The notes: generated by a model from the letters alone, not told the origin. Shown: positions 23,750-35,420, counted from the stretch's first letter. The stretch is 64,000 nt of DNA from Bimuria novae-zelandiae CBS 107.79 (GCA_010015655.1 ML976700.1:190390-254389), one strand, 5' to 3'. Made by a program: numbers and translations.

Positions 23750-24367
23750 ATGCCTAAGGATCCTAAGCCCTGTAAAGCGCGCGCGCCTTGCAAGAAGACT
23801 TCAACCTAAGAGCGACGTAATTATATTCGCTATGTTAAAGAGAGTAGTAGGGAGATGCCTTTTCGTTGCGGTCGCTGCGAAAAGCTAAACATTTATTATT
23901 TTATAGATACTGTATCTAGTCGTTGCGCTAGTTGTATTGCTGCAAGGAGCGAATGCGAACTATTTATTCCTAAAGAGGAGTAGGAGAAGGTAGAGGATAA
24001 GGAGCGTAAAAAATAATTAGCTCTAGCTTACGCTAAGGAAGAAGCGTTACGCGGTTAATAAAAACTTGCTTACTATAAGCGTAAGTTATTAGAGATTAAG
24101 AGTTATAAGAGATTATTCGCGCGTTAAGATAGGAAGTTACTAAACACCTAGGATAAGGTATAAGAGACGGAGAGCTCGAGTGCAAATGCTCCGTTCCAAA
24201 ATAATTTCTTTGCTAATCCAGGCTGGTTACAGGCTAATAATCCCTTTCTTAATCCATTAATAGATCTTTTTCTTAACGAATTTTTATCGGGTTTTCCTCT
24301 AATCGTTCCTGATTCCTTCTTGTGGTCTAACAATAGTATTATGCTAATAATTAGTAATAGTTTCTAA
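23750..24367 (+). pseudogene. Accessory gene opposite to pol in Gypsy-2, cysteine-motif protein
   Basis: Starting at the ATG of MPKDPKPCKARAPCKK, the plus-strand frame runs for ~205 codons with several TAG/TAA codons of the RIP type. It shows RCGRCEK, then RCASCIAARSECE, a CX2C...CX2CX6C cluster like a zinc-binding module. A charged, probably coiled-coil stretch and an Asn/Pro/Phe-rich tail (LNPLIDLFLNEFLSGFPLIV) follow. It sits between the left LTR and pol and runs against pol, the same place and direction as the accessory ORF in Gypsy-1. I do not recognise a named family. Confidence 0.5.
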
Positions 24368-27300
24368 GGTTTGCTTCTAGTTCCTATGTGTTTTCTAAGT
24401 GTGGGTATCCTTTCCACTTAATTAGATATGTTCGTAGCTAATTCGTGTGTCGTAGTATCTTCTTAACTTCGAATTCGGTTTCTTCCTCTGGCTGGTGATA
24501 GAAGGTTATTTTAACTAGTGTTTCAGGGTCTGCGGGTTCAAGTTAGTCTACATAGAATGCTAGGTGTATCTTTGCATCTGGCGGTAGTTCCAATTAGTAG
24601 TTAACTAGTAATATTTGTTCAGAAATAAAAAATGGCCTGACCTTAACATAATCTAGTTTCTTGTGCTTTTTCTTCTAGGTTCGAAGATTTTTCGTAAGCA
24701 GATATGCTTTATCCCCCTTCTTTAGCTAAGGTGCCGTTTTTCTTTTTTGGTTCGTATAGGAAATACTTTGCTATTAAGCTTTCTTGAGGTTCTCTTAGAG
24801 TTATTAATGTATTTCTTTTATTTTTATAGCCGTGTTGATGGCTTCTTCCGCTCTGATAGCAGTAGGAAATGTCTAATTAAAGAGATGTGGATGTCTTCCG
24901 TGGTTTACATAGAACGGTGTATATCCAGTTGCTACTAATATCTTGTTATTATATGCTAATTAGGTGCCATTTGCCATTCTTTTCTTGTTTCGCGCATGCT
25001 CCGACTGCTAAGTCGCTTGCGTCTGTTTTGATACGCAGGGGTTTATTGTCCTAGAAGTGTATAAGGACTAGTGGCGTAATACATGCTTTCCGTAGCGTTT
25101 AGAATGCTTACTCGCATTCTTTTATCTAGTTAAAAGGTTTATCTTTCTTTATAAGGTTCGTAAGTGGTAGCGTAATTCTGGAGTAGTCTATAATAAACTA
25201 TCTATTAAATCTAGTAAATCTAAGGAAGGCTCGTACTTCCTTAAGGTTAGTAGGTAATTTCTACTTTTTTACTTCCTTAATCTTCGAAGGGCTTACTTAA
25301 ATACCTTCGGTATTAATAACATGTCCTAGAAACTCTAATTCTGTAACATAGAATTTATATTTCTTAAGTTTTAATCGTAGATTAGCGCTGTCTAGTGCTC
25401 GTAGTACTATTTATACGTGTTATACATAATCCTTCTCTTGTTCAGAGAATATCAGGATGTCGTCTAGGTAGGCAACTACAAATATGTCGAGGTAGTTCCT
25501 TAGTACGTTATTAATTATTGCTTAGAACGTTGCTAGTGCGTTCGTGAGTCTAAAAGGCATAACTTAGTACTTAAATAGTCCGTATCTAGTTTAAAAGGCT
25601 ATCTTCCACTCGTCACCTACTGCTATTCGTATAAGGTGGTATCTATCTCGTAGGTCGAATTGTGTGAATATCTTGGCTCGTCCTAGCCTGTCTCGAGACT
25701 CTTGTATGTTTGGTAGTAGGTATCTATTCTTAATCGTTATGTTATTTAGCCTTCTATAGTTAATACATAGACGTTATGTTCTATCCTTCTTTATAATAAA
25801 TATTAGTGGTAATGCTGCTGGCGATTCTAACTTACGTATCTATTACCTCTTAAGGGCTTTCTTTAGGAATTTGCGTGTCTATTAGAGTTTTTTTGCGCTT
25901 TATCTATATAGTAGTCTAAAGGGTGGCGTCTTTCCCTCTTCGAGAACAATGCAATAATCTTAGTGTGTATACTTAGGAAGGGCGTTAGCTCCTTTCTCTT
26001 CCTAAAATAAATAACTCCATTCCTTATATTTATTAAGAATATTAAGAGGTGTGCTGTTCTCTTCGTACTTACGCTTTATAACCTAGTAGTTCCTACTAGC
26101 GTCTGCCAAGTTAGTTTTGTGTTTATAAACTTCTAGTCGCGAGACTATGTTATTAATAGCTCTCTTATCTACTATTATGCTCTATTAATGCGTAGACTTT
26201 ACTTACAATGTATAGTTACAGCGCTTAAAGGATAGCTCTTTCTTTTCCTAGTTAACTGTAGGGTTATGCTTCCTTAACTAGGGTAATCCTAAAATCACGT
26301 TGTAATTAGCTTCTTTAATAATATTAAGGATAATCAATTCCTGGTGTCTATAAATCGTGAGGGTGGTTTCGACCTCGTATTTAATGGTTGCTTTGCCGGG
26401 CATTAGTTATCCATTCGCGACATAAATAGCATAGGATATGGCCTTCTTGCGCTTATAGAGTCCCGCTCTATCGAGTGCTTTTCTTAACATATAGCTTTCC
26501 TGTGCTCCTAAGTCCAGCATGGCTTTCATCCATGTTTCTTTAAGCTATACTAGTAGCTTAATTAATGCCTGACTATTCGTGGTATTTAGTTCCTTAAAGG
26601 CGTTTTCTCGCCTGAGCCTAGGTCTAAAAAAGACATTTTCTTCGTGACTGGCTCTGTAGGTTCAAGGTGTCCTTTCTTCTTTTTTCCTTAAGGCTGCTAC
26701 TAGGCCTTTTTTAGGATAGCTTCACCGTCTTCTTCCTTTGTTACCGTTTTAATCCTAAGGGTTATAGTCCCTTTTAGTACGTAATTAAACCTATACTTTT
26801 CTTTTTACTCCCTGTGTTCCTTATAGTTAGGGTATAAGCATGTTTGCCATTTATCTAACGCGCATTTTCTATTAACTAGTAGCAATAGTGCTTAGTTTAG
26901 TACTTAGTTAAGGTGTAAAAAGTATCGCGTTTTACGTTTATCCTAGAGGTGAACGTCGTAATAGTTAATAGGGTAGTTAAACCATTCCTATCTACATTAT
27001 TAGTATGTTCGGGGAAAGTAGCTGTATTCCTTAGCTTAGTAATAAAGGGTATATTAATCTTCTTTATAAAGGGTCTATCGTATAGTCTCGTGCGTAGGGT
27101 TGCGGTGGTCTAGGTTATACTGTGGTTCGTAGTTCGGGTTTTTATTTAGGTACTTCTTTTTAGGGTCTTCGTAGGCATAGCGATAGTCTGCCATTTCACG
27201 TGCTGCCTTACTAACTAGATTAGGTTAGTAGGCGTGGTGAAATGCGGCTATATAGTCTTATTATTCTATTACTATAAACCCGAAGTCTCCTTCCCTTAGT

Positions 27301-28507
27301 TAGTGTCTTTCTAAGAAGTCGAAAATATTTGTTATCTTACTAGTAATAGGTTTACTCTAGCTAGGGTAAGGTATAGGAGATTAAGGTGTTAGCTCCTTCT
27401 CTTTTTTATCTAAACTTTTATATGCATCCTCGTAGAGTTGTAAGTTAGGTAACTCTAATTATTCCGATTCTTCGTCGTGGATGTTAACTTATTTAATAGC
27501 GTTTATTACTTGCTATTCTTCGTTAGTTGTTTCTTTGTCAATGGTTAGTACGTTTAGTTGCCTAGTGATCTTGTTCTTAGATCTGCAGTTCCTGGCTATA
27601 TGGCCTGGTTTGCCATATATAAAATATTTACGCGTCTTGGTCCCCTGTCGTCGGGTTCTATCTAAGATACGTTAGTTAGGCTTTCGGAAGCCTATAACCT
27701 TTCCTGTTCCCTTTTCTAGGTTGTTAAACTAGACATCTTCTATTAGTTAGGGTCTATAATAGTTACGTTACTAGCGTCGAGGTGTTTTTAGTAGCGCCCT
27801 GTAGACTATAGGTGCCTATTGTCTAAAACTAGCGTTCCTTAGATTCCTGCGGAATTCTTCCTGCAAGGCGAACTATTCCCTATTAATGTGGATAGTCTCT
27901 TTATATAGTTCTTCTAAAGTCTCTACCTTTATACTACTGCGTAGTAGTTCCTCGCGCACGTTGCGTTTAAGTCCTTATTTATATATTATTTTAAGAGATT
28001 TATCCTCCTAGTTAAGTTACACGGCGTACTTACGGAATTTAGCTATATACTTGGCTGCAGATTATTACTATTAGATTGTCTAGATCGCACGCTTAGCGAT
28101 AGTGGTTTTATTAGTAATTCTAAATATTTATTAGAGGTATTTCTTAAAGTTAGCGTAGTCCTTAATAATGTTAATAGCATCTTCGTTGCTGTTAATGTAG
28201 TCTTTATCCTCGTTATCGTAATCTATGTCTAGGTATTTAACTAGGTAAGAATAGATCTATTCTTTAGCGCTTCCTCGCATATAGGTCGCTGCGAAGATAA
28301 CCTTCTTTTTATCTTTAAAGTCTTAGTTTTAGTTAAAGAAGTAGAGGTCTAGTTGCAATAGCTAGGTGTTAAGGAGGGTATAGTTACTATTATATAAGTC
28401 AGGTTTGTGTGCCTTGTTCTTGCCATCCCCTATAGGGGTAACGTGGTTGTCCGAAGCCATGGAAGAGGTAGGGGTCCTAGTAGTACTTATATTAAGGGTG
28501 TTTAAAA

Positions 28508-28965
28508 TATTAAGATCCTAAAGAGGTAGCTATTCTCTAAGGGGCTAAGGTTAGTTCTCGGGCAGGAGTACTAGTAGGATAGGAGAGGGTTATAGTAATA
28601 GCTTGCGCCTATTACTAAGGGCGTTAGTATTAAAGGTGTGTATAGCATAATTAAATTAACAAGGTTGCTTATTTAGATCTAAACAATAGATTAATAAACA
28701 GGTTAAATATGAATGCCTTAAGGGTATTCGTGTAGGTTTATATACAAGAGGGGTAAACATTACTGTCTATCTCTCTTTCTATCGTCCCTAGATTCCGATG
28801 GATGGTCGCGCCGTCCGTGGATGGTGCACCTTCCACAATCTTGGCAGGATGGTATGTCTTGGCTAGATGGTACATCACGTGACCTCGGTTACGCGGCCCC
28901 GCCGAGTGTCACTTCTACTAAGGCCCGTTGGTCCTCCGCGTTCCATACATGTTCAGATCCTAACA
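28508..28965 (-). repeat. Gypsy-2 LTR (right copy)
   Basis: 458 bp, same length as the left copy. Its first bases are TATTAAG where the left copy has TGTTAGG, a G-to-A change typical of RIP. Confidence 0.85.
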
Positions 28966-29228
28966 AAAGACTACGTTTAACAAGATATTTAATATACTAT
29001 AGTAGCTCCTATTCTTATTATTAGCTAAAATTTTAAATTTTTTTACAATTAACTATATACATCTACATAACGTGTTTATATCTACGCGTTAATGTTAAGC
29101 GCATAATACTATACTTTTTAGCTATTTAAGTATATAAAAATAATTTTTCTAGTTCTAATAATTTAATATTATTAATTGTAGCTAGGATTAGGTCTATATT
29201 AGTAGAGTTATAACGCGTTTAATAGAGG
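28966..29228 (+). mobile_element. Gypsy-3 continuation after the Gypsy-2 insertion
   Basis: Plus-strand reading gives YTIVAP.LIIS.NFKFFYN.L, which matches the integrase stretch P..IVSDRG..F.S.FW..F...L that should follow the segment ending at 23160. The piece then runs out in AT-rich DNA before the right inverted repeat of the outer element, so Gypsy-3 lacks its 3' end here. Confidence 0.55.
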
Positions 29229-29286
29229 GAGCGATTTTATTGGGGTGTGCATGACCTGACAGCGCGCACGACCTGCCAAGCTACGG
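29229..29286 (-). repeat. Right terminal inverted repeat of the TA-type element
   Basis: Reverse complement of 10766-10823 with two C/T differences. Followed by TA at 29287-29288 and then the coding sequence of the BTB gene. Confidence 0.85.
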
Positions 29287-29765
29287 TAGGCGCAGTCATG
29301 TGCGACTATGAACCTATTGCCCTGCAGCTCCTCGGTCTTGACCACGATGCACAACAAGAACCCCTTCGGTAGGTCGTCTCGGTGCACAGTTTTGATCATA
29401 GCGAGGGAGCGGGTAATTCGCGTATACCAAACGTGCATCCCCGCCAAGAAGTTGAGCAAGTCAGCATTCAAGCAAAGCTTCTCGAACGCGAACGCAATGA
29501 CCTCGTATGGCGGCGGGGAGTTGAGCTTCCGCGCTGCAGTCACGAAATAATTGTAGCAGGAGTTCTTGAGCCCGAAGATTTTGAACTCGTGGGCAAATTC
29601 GCAGATTTGAAGCCGAGGGAGAAGGCACGGTTCATCGGTGGTATAGTCGGGATCCCAGACTCCCCACCAGCCCTTGTGATCACCCGCCTCAGGAATGCGA
29701 CCACCGGTTATGGCCCAACATAAATAGGTGCGGAAGTGGCCAGGTTGCCAGTTCGTTAGGTTAGT
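29287..29765 (-). pseudogene. 5'/middle part of the split BTB/POZ gene (BTB copy 0)
   Basis: Minus-strand frame open from about 29765 to the insertion site. It reads FRTYLCWAITGGRIPE, the F..YL.W..TG end of a BTB domain. LLPRLQICEFAHEFKIFGLK follows, the family's usual pattern after the BTB domain, and then YEVIAFAFEKLCLNADLLNF, the helical C-terminal region shared with the other copies. It stops at the TA duplication and continues at 10765. The N-terminal half of the BTB domain is missing: upstream of 29765 the DNA turns AT-rich, with a TAA in the continuing frame, so RIP or a second insertion destroyed it. Confidence 0.7.
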
Positions 29766-32090
29766 ATAGAGTTATTCTGCGAAGTTAATAATGCCACGCT
29801 TAGTATTAAGCTTAATTATAATTATATTATAATTATACTAACCCTAGATACGTTGTATTATATTTCATAATTAGCAACCTAGCTAAGCCTTTAACTTTAT
29901 TAAAAAGGTATTTGCTTCGTGCTAACGTAAGTGTTAATAGATAGTATAAGTACCCTACTTAGTACTATTATAGCAGGAATTACCTTATTATTATAGTTAG
30001 ATAAAGTTAATTAAAAATTAATAAAAAGGATAAATGGCGTCTTTTAGCGTATAATAAAAGACCTACTCTATTAATTTTATTTCTATATAGACTTAATAAA
30101 AGTCTTTGTTATCAGGTTCTTTTACTATTACTCTTTTAATATTATTATTTAGGTAATTTATAACCTTATGTCCTAAATAACCCTAAACTTTATAAGCTAG
30201 CGTTTAAGAAATCTTCTAGATTTTCTTTAGTACCTCTAATAGACGTGTTTAAATAGCTATTACAAGTAAAAATAGTTTTATTAGATAGTAAAAGATATCT
30301 GCGTTGATAAGCTAGTAGTCCTTATAATATTCTAAGTAAGTAATAATGTTATATTTATTATATAGCGTATTTTAACTTAAGTTAAAGTAGATACTAATGT
30401 CGCGATAGTGTCTAAGACTAATAACGCTTATAATAAAGCTAGATACTAAAGTAATATAAGTAATTAACGTTAGTACTATACTTATTAATATATTAACTAT
30501 AAAAGTTATCTTGCCTTAGGCCTCAATTTTATAGTAGTACTTACTTATTTTAATAATTATACTAGTATTTTTAACGCGCTCTTGCTCCTAGCCTATTTAA
30601 TTAGTTATATTAATAATATAAATATTAGAACCTAGGTTAAGGATCTATAAATCTTAAAGAGTTATAATATAATTATTAATTATAGTGATAGTTAATTTAT
30701 TTAATAAAATTATATTACAGTTATTAGCTAAAGTAGCGAAAACTTTACTTACTATACTATATAAGCCTATTATAAAAGCAAAGCTCTTAGCGCTTAGTAG
30801 ACGCTTATTATTAAGTTAGATAGCTATAATAGCTAGTATTATCTTGAAGAAACGCCTATTTATTTTATTTACTACCTTTTATATTTACCTAAGTAGGCTA
30901 AGTTTATTTTATAAAACTTAACTAATATACTAACGCGTAGCAGGATCTTCTTTAAGGTTACTTAGTTATAAGTAGAAGTCCTTATTAAGGTAGTACTATA
31001 AACTATACTAGTATTTATTATTATAAAGATATACGCTTCTTAGCGCTTAAACTTCTATAGTAGGCTTATTATTATCTTTAATATTGCTCTACGTTATTGT
31101 TACTTAAAGATTACTCGCTATATTATTAAGCTTCTAGGAACTTAGTTAGACTTATTAAATATATATTATATAGGCAGCGACGGAGTTCTTTAGCGTAATT
31201 ATTTATATATTATTATTTTTATTTTTAAATAGCTTAATTAGCTTAGGCGTAGCGTATTTAAGGTTAATACCCTTAATAGCTATTAAAAAGGCTTTTTGTA
31301 TACGTATACTTTTAATATTAAATAAATTAATCTCATCGCACTAGCTAGTAACTTTAATTTATAATTATAGCTAGTTTTTAAAAATTACGTAACTTTAGTA
31401 AGGTATATAAGGGTTTATAATTATTAATTAAGTTGTATTAGTAAATTACTATTAATAGTATAAAGTATTTTTTAACAGAGATAAGCCGTGCGTGCGGCGT
31501 ATTTTTATTATATAATAAGTAAATATAGCGCTTAGTAATTATCTTACTAATATTTATATTTAGGTTTTAAAGTGCCTGCTTTTACTTTAGATAGTAAGTA
31601 AATTACTTTTTATATTAATTACACGTAAATTAATAGCGTTAAAATTTAGTATTATTAAGATTAATATTAGTGTATATTGTACTAAGTCCTATATTAACTT
31701 TGTATTACTACGCTATAGGCTCGACAGGCTCTATTAGTAGAGGCAGGTTAGCTATAGCAATATTAGGATTGTAATACTACTATAGATCGTGCTACTGGAC
31801 GGCATCCTTATAAAGAAAGATATATACCTACTAGTCCTTAGGCTTATTAAGGACTACTATAACACGCGTTATTATAAAATTAGAATTTATTGCTATTATA
31901 AAGTCGAGTAGCTATTATATAAGTTATATATAATAGGTATTACAGGATTATTATAAATAATTATAAGTAATAAGTAGCAGCTTTAGTAGGTGTAAACTAG
32001 ACTTATAACTATAACGTTTGTAAAAAAGAGTGTTAAGGCAATCGTTGTTCTAATTAAGAAGCTACTCTATAGAGCTATATAGTGTGGATC
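29766..32090. repeat. AT-rich RIP-degraded block, family not assigned
   Basis: About 2.3 kb with dense TA dinucleotides and stops everywhere. Some frames near 31.65-32.09 kb have longer open pieces on the plus strand, but I could not match them to a transposase, helicase or polymerase. No LTRs or inverted repeats were found at its edges. Confidence 0.6.
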
Positions 32091-32315
32091 ACGTGCACAG
32101 GCCGCACATACGCGGGTGGCTCAAGCTTCATGTCCTAAACCGTCACAGTTAACACCCGTTTAACCAGGGTGCTTTGATTTAAGCATCGTGATGTGAACAC
32201 GGTGCTAATGTAATAGCATCAGCTATACCATCCTATCCCAAACTGATACTTGTATACTGTAGTTGATCCCATCTTTGCTCAATCTTTCGAAAATCCACCA
32301 ACACTATTGCAGCCT

Positions 32316-33177
32316 TCACAAAGGTTCCCCAGTTTGGTTCTTCCAATTGCACTGGAGGCGCTCATCTTCCGTCGCATGCTGATGGTAGTCGCAGTGTTTG
32401 AACTTCCCGGCACCCTTTTGCTCCAGGTTCCTTGCACCCTGGCGCTTGAAGACACGTCGAATGAACTCGATCGGTAGCTCTGGCAACATCTCAAAATCTG
32501 ATTCCATTGCCGTCTTCTCGCACCAACAAGCACAATGTGCATTTACCAATAAATCCAGAACTGGGCTTGAATCGGATAGCACATCGAAAGCATGAATTAT
32601 GATTCGAAAAGTTGGCGGCAGGAATTCGATGATCAAGCTCACAAGGATATGCACCAGAGCAACCTTGAAACTGGCCACGTGAAATCGGTCGCCAAAGGCC
32701 AACGCATTGAGTAGTTGGATGCAGATGAAGTCGTAATCCTCCTCTGGTAGGGACTGAGCGCTGCCGTTAAAGGCCAGCGGTTTGAGCAATTCGATGCGAA
32801 TGTCGTTAGGATTAGCTGGTGTGAGGGATTGAGAGTGGCAGTGTATCTTCTGATCATGGCACCAATCGAGAAAATGTCGAAGGTTTCCGGTTCAATGTCC
32901 TCCAACCTCACTTTCTTATCTTCGGCTTCTTTCCATGGTCCGTCCAGAGCTCTGGCAAAGTATTCGGAGTAGTGGGTAAGCAAGTCTTTGTGGACCGTGT
33001 ACTCTTTGCGTTCGCTGCCAACTTCGATCGCGACGAGTCCGGTGAGGCCTTGCGCCGAAATATCGCTGCCAGAGTAGTTAACTTACTCGTTCCTGTCGTG
33101 GGACCGTATAATAATCCCGAAGTTAGTTGCAATGCCATGACGTACCTGAGGGACGGCGGCTCCTTGGGATCCGCCAT
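32316..33177 (-). pseudogene. BTB/POZ-domain gene with a frameshift (BTB copy 2)
   Basis: Exon 1 (33146-33177, MADPKEPPSL) is joined over an 80 bp intron with a CTAAC branch to exon 2 (32316-33065), which reads LVAIEVGSERKEYTVHKDLL, HYSEYFARALDGPWKEAEDK and PETFDIF. The frame then changes: the BTB continuation CHDQKIHCHS and the full C-terminal half are one frame away. The exons total 782 nt, one short of a multiple of three, so a single-base deletion near 32.86-32.88 kb explains it. The C-terminal half runs to 32316 without stops. It could be a recent pseudogene or an assembly error. Confidence 0.75.
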
Positions 33178-33976
33178 CTTTTTCGCGCTCGAGGAGTCGA
33201 TGGTTGAGTGTATAGAGGCAGGTACGGGGTGAACCTGTGTAGTAGCTCTTATCAAGCTTTTAGCGCGACGCTAATACGTTATTGATAGCCGAAGTGATGG
33301 TGACGGTGAAAGTGAGAGCTACTGAAGTCCAACGCAAGGTAATCGACCATCTTCTACTATGTTATATACCAATTCTGGCCAGAGGTCTGAGTATGTAGGA
33401 GGAACAATGATTAATTAAGTGATCAAGTAACAACTACTTGGGAGAAACCTATATAGAAGAGGTGACTGGGTTCATGTGACCCCGCAAAAATCTTATCAAT
33501 CAGATTGCTATATGAACTTGAATGTACCCGAAGCCAGTAGACAACCAGGCGTAGTCATTTTGTACCGATCCTAGATGAATCGAAGTGATGTTCTCAATTA
33601 CAACAAACCTCAGCAATCAATATCCAAAGAGCATTTTTTAACACTAATACTTGCAGTTATGAGAGCGGAAGGACCAACGTACTTGTGGATCTGTTACATA
33701 CTACCTCCATACGGTTAGAAGACAAGGATCCATCAAGCTCGTCTGTATACATTCTCTTCTTCCCAGTCCTAAACTGAGACCTAATGATGCAGCTTGAATC
33801 TTCCTGTTCTTTGATCCTTCCACATCATGCCACATACCCGGAAACTCTAACTGAACTCATTGGCCCAAGAAACAATGCCTTCCCGTCCGAAAACAAATAG
33901 TGTGACCTAAGATCTACTAGCTCGAGGGTTTGAACATTGGTCTGGCATACGGGCGGGGCCCATGTAATTGCGCGCA
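33178..33976. other. Intergenic stretch between BTB copies 2 and 3
   Basis: About 800 bases of moderate AT content. I see no gene, repeat or structured element. Confidence 0.4.
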
Positions 33977-34915
33977 TCAGCCCCGGAACAGATGGTACAA
34001 CGAACTGGCACATCCAACAAGGAATCGGAGGAGATAACCAGCGTTCTGCTGGCTAGCACGCTCAGAGCAGCGTTGAAGTTCAAAAGATGTAGCGTGCTCG
34101 TGGAAATGGCACGGAACCAGGGCGAGACGGCCTAGCACCCATCCCTTATCGCTATACCGATCAACCATATGTTGAACGAAAGCATCTGGGAGCATAGTGA
34201 GCTTTCCCTGCTTCGCCGCTTTCATATCTTCGTCGAATCCTCCGCGGTCAAGGTGATAACAACGGGCCCAGCAGTACTGTTCCACTAGCAACTTGAGAAC
34301 GACACTGTGCTCAGGCAGCGTCTTGAACGCGTAGGTGATGCACTGCGGTGACGGTGTGAGATTATCGCGGCGTATCTCGTCCACCAGGATGATATTCAGC
34401 GCCGTCTTGAACGCCGAAGCCTGGAAGCGATCGCCGAGCATCCATGCACCCGTAAAAGTGGCGAGCGTGTTGTCAAAAGCGCGTTGTACCTTGGTTTTGC
34501 CGTGCTGCTTCAGTTTGATGTGAATCTCCTGGCTGTACACCCACGTCTGGAAGACATCGAAGGCGTTAGTGCTGATGTCTTCTAGGACAAGAGGCTGCTC
34601 CTCGGCTTCGTTGTAATGGAAAGACTGATCGTCATCCAGACACTTGGCGAAGTAGTCTGAGTAGTATCGGAGCAGGCTCTTGTGCATCATGTATTTCTTG
34701 TGTTCGAGGCCTACTTCGAAGGTGACAAGTCCGGCTGGGCCTTGAAGAGCGCTGCATGAGTTGTTTAGCAAGTAGCGTTGTGGAGCAATCTACATTACGT
34801 ACCTGGCCAAGGGAATTATGTGCCGTGGTTCCACGACGTCTATACTGGGTTATACGAACTCAGATTCACTCTTGTTCAACTTCTTGTCTTTTTCCATGTT
34901 CTCGATTATATCCAT
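33977..34915 (-). pseudogene. BTB/POZ-domain gene with a premature TAA in exon 1 (BTB copy 3)
   Basis: Exon 1 starts at ATG 34915 in a strong context (ACCATGG) and reads MDIIENMEKDKKLNKSESEFV, then TAA at 34852-34850. The same frame continues PSIDVVEPRHIIPLA to a GTACGT donor. A 51 bp phase-2 intron joins exon 2 (33977-34751), with VTFEVGLEHKKYMMHKSLLR, YYSDYFAKCLDD and FDVFQTWVYSQEI. A long helical C-terminal half (YAFKTLPEHSVVLKLLVEQY) follows. Exons total 888 nt, frame-consistent. Except for the one stop, expected to be CAA, the gene is complete at ~295 aa. Without a start ATG in exon 2, bypassing the stop looks hard. Confidence 0.7.
34850..34852 (-). other. In-frame nonsense codon in exon 1 of BTB copy 3
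   Basis: TAA between EFV and PSIDVV. A C-to-T change in CAA (CpA context) would explain it. An alternative is that the gene starts at an unseen upstream exon, but the ATG at 34915 in the same frame as the downstream exon favours a true stop. Confidence 0.55.
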
Positions 34916-35420
34916 GGTTTTCGGTAGTTTTCCTCGAGACAATTTCAACGGTTTTGATGTGGCGACTGGGTCTGGAGGCCTGCAAAATGTGCAGAGCGTG
35001 TTGAAGAGGCAAAGGAGAGAGCTATGGAGTGGACACAGAATCTATATACCCGAAAAGACTCGAAGAAAGCGCGCTAGTAACCCACGGACCTTCCACGCTG
35101 TTCGTCGAAATGTGCATGATGATCCGTGAGCAGGTAACTTTGTGCAAATGTCACACCGCTGTACCTTCAAGCAATGAGCACGAGCTCCAAATCTCGAGTC
35201 TACCTATGAACTTTGTCAGCAACTCAGGAATATACAAAGGCTCTAGAAACTTACCATCGTGCACCATCACCCAGGGTTATGCGCTGTATCTCACGGCCAT
35301 AATCTTCCCTTAATTCCATCACTGACTCTGATCGCGTCATACTACCTTTGTGAGATTTTCAGTAGATACATCCATGTACACGAAATCACTCCTCTTCTTC
35401 ATCCCAACACTCCCACCCAC
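34916..35420. other. Intergenic stretch, no gene recognised
   Basis: Upstream flank of BTB copy 3 and 3' flank of the cupin pseudogene. Nothing further seen. Confidence 0.35.

Larger units (their letters stand above)
23161..28965 (-). mobile_element. Gypsy-type LTR retrotransposon 2, nested in Gypsy-3
   Basis: Two 458 bp LTRs (23161-23618 and 28508-28965) align without length change, mostly differing by C/T or G/A. Pol is on the minus strand: YLDDILIFSEQE (reverse transcriptase) near 25.44-25.48 kb, preceded by MPFRLTNALATF. A gag knuckle IYGKPGHIARNCRSK lies near 27.55-27.62 kb. No 5 bp target duplication is readable at the edges. The element splits the integrase of Gypsy-3. Between its left LTR and the end of pol is an opposite-strand gene (23750-24367). 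Confidence 0.85.
10766..29286. mobile_element. TIR transposon nest inserted in a BTB gene, TA target duplication
   Basis: The two ends are 58 bp inverted repeats (10766-10823 and 29229-29286) that differ at only two positions, both C/T. Each is flanked by TA (10764-10765 and 29287-29288), the duplication made by Tc1/mariner-type transposases. Removing the 18,521 bp between them rejoins the reading frame of the host BTB gene. The interior is almost entirely AT-rich, stop-ridden DNA holding at least three LTR retrotransposons nested in one another, so the original DNA transposon must have been much shorter. I found no recognisable DDE transposase; it may be non-autonomous or degraded beyond reading. 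Confidence 0.75.

Noticed and set aside
10766..29286. Direct-repeat/LTR interpretation of the 58 bp outer repeats
   Set aside because: The copies are inverted, not direct, and flanked by TA, so they are transposon ends and not LTRs.
33825..34013. Separate short gene downstream of BTB copy 3
   Set aside because: The frame overlaps the 3' end of BTB copy 3 on the same strand in another frame, with no supporting signal.
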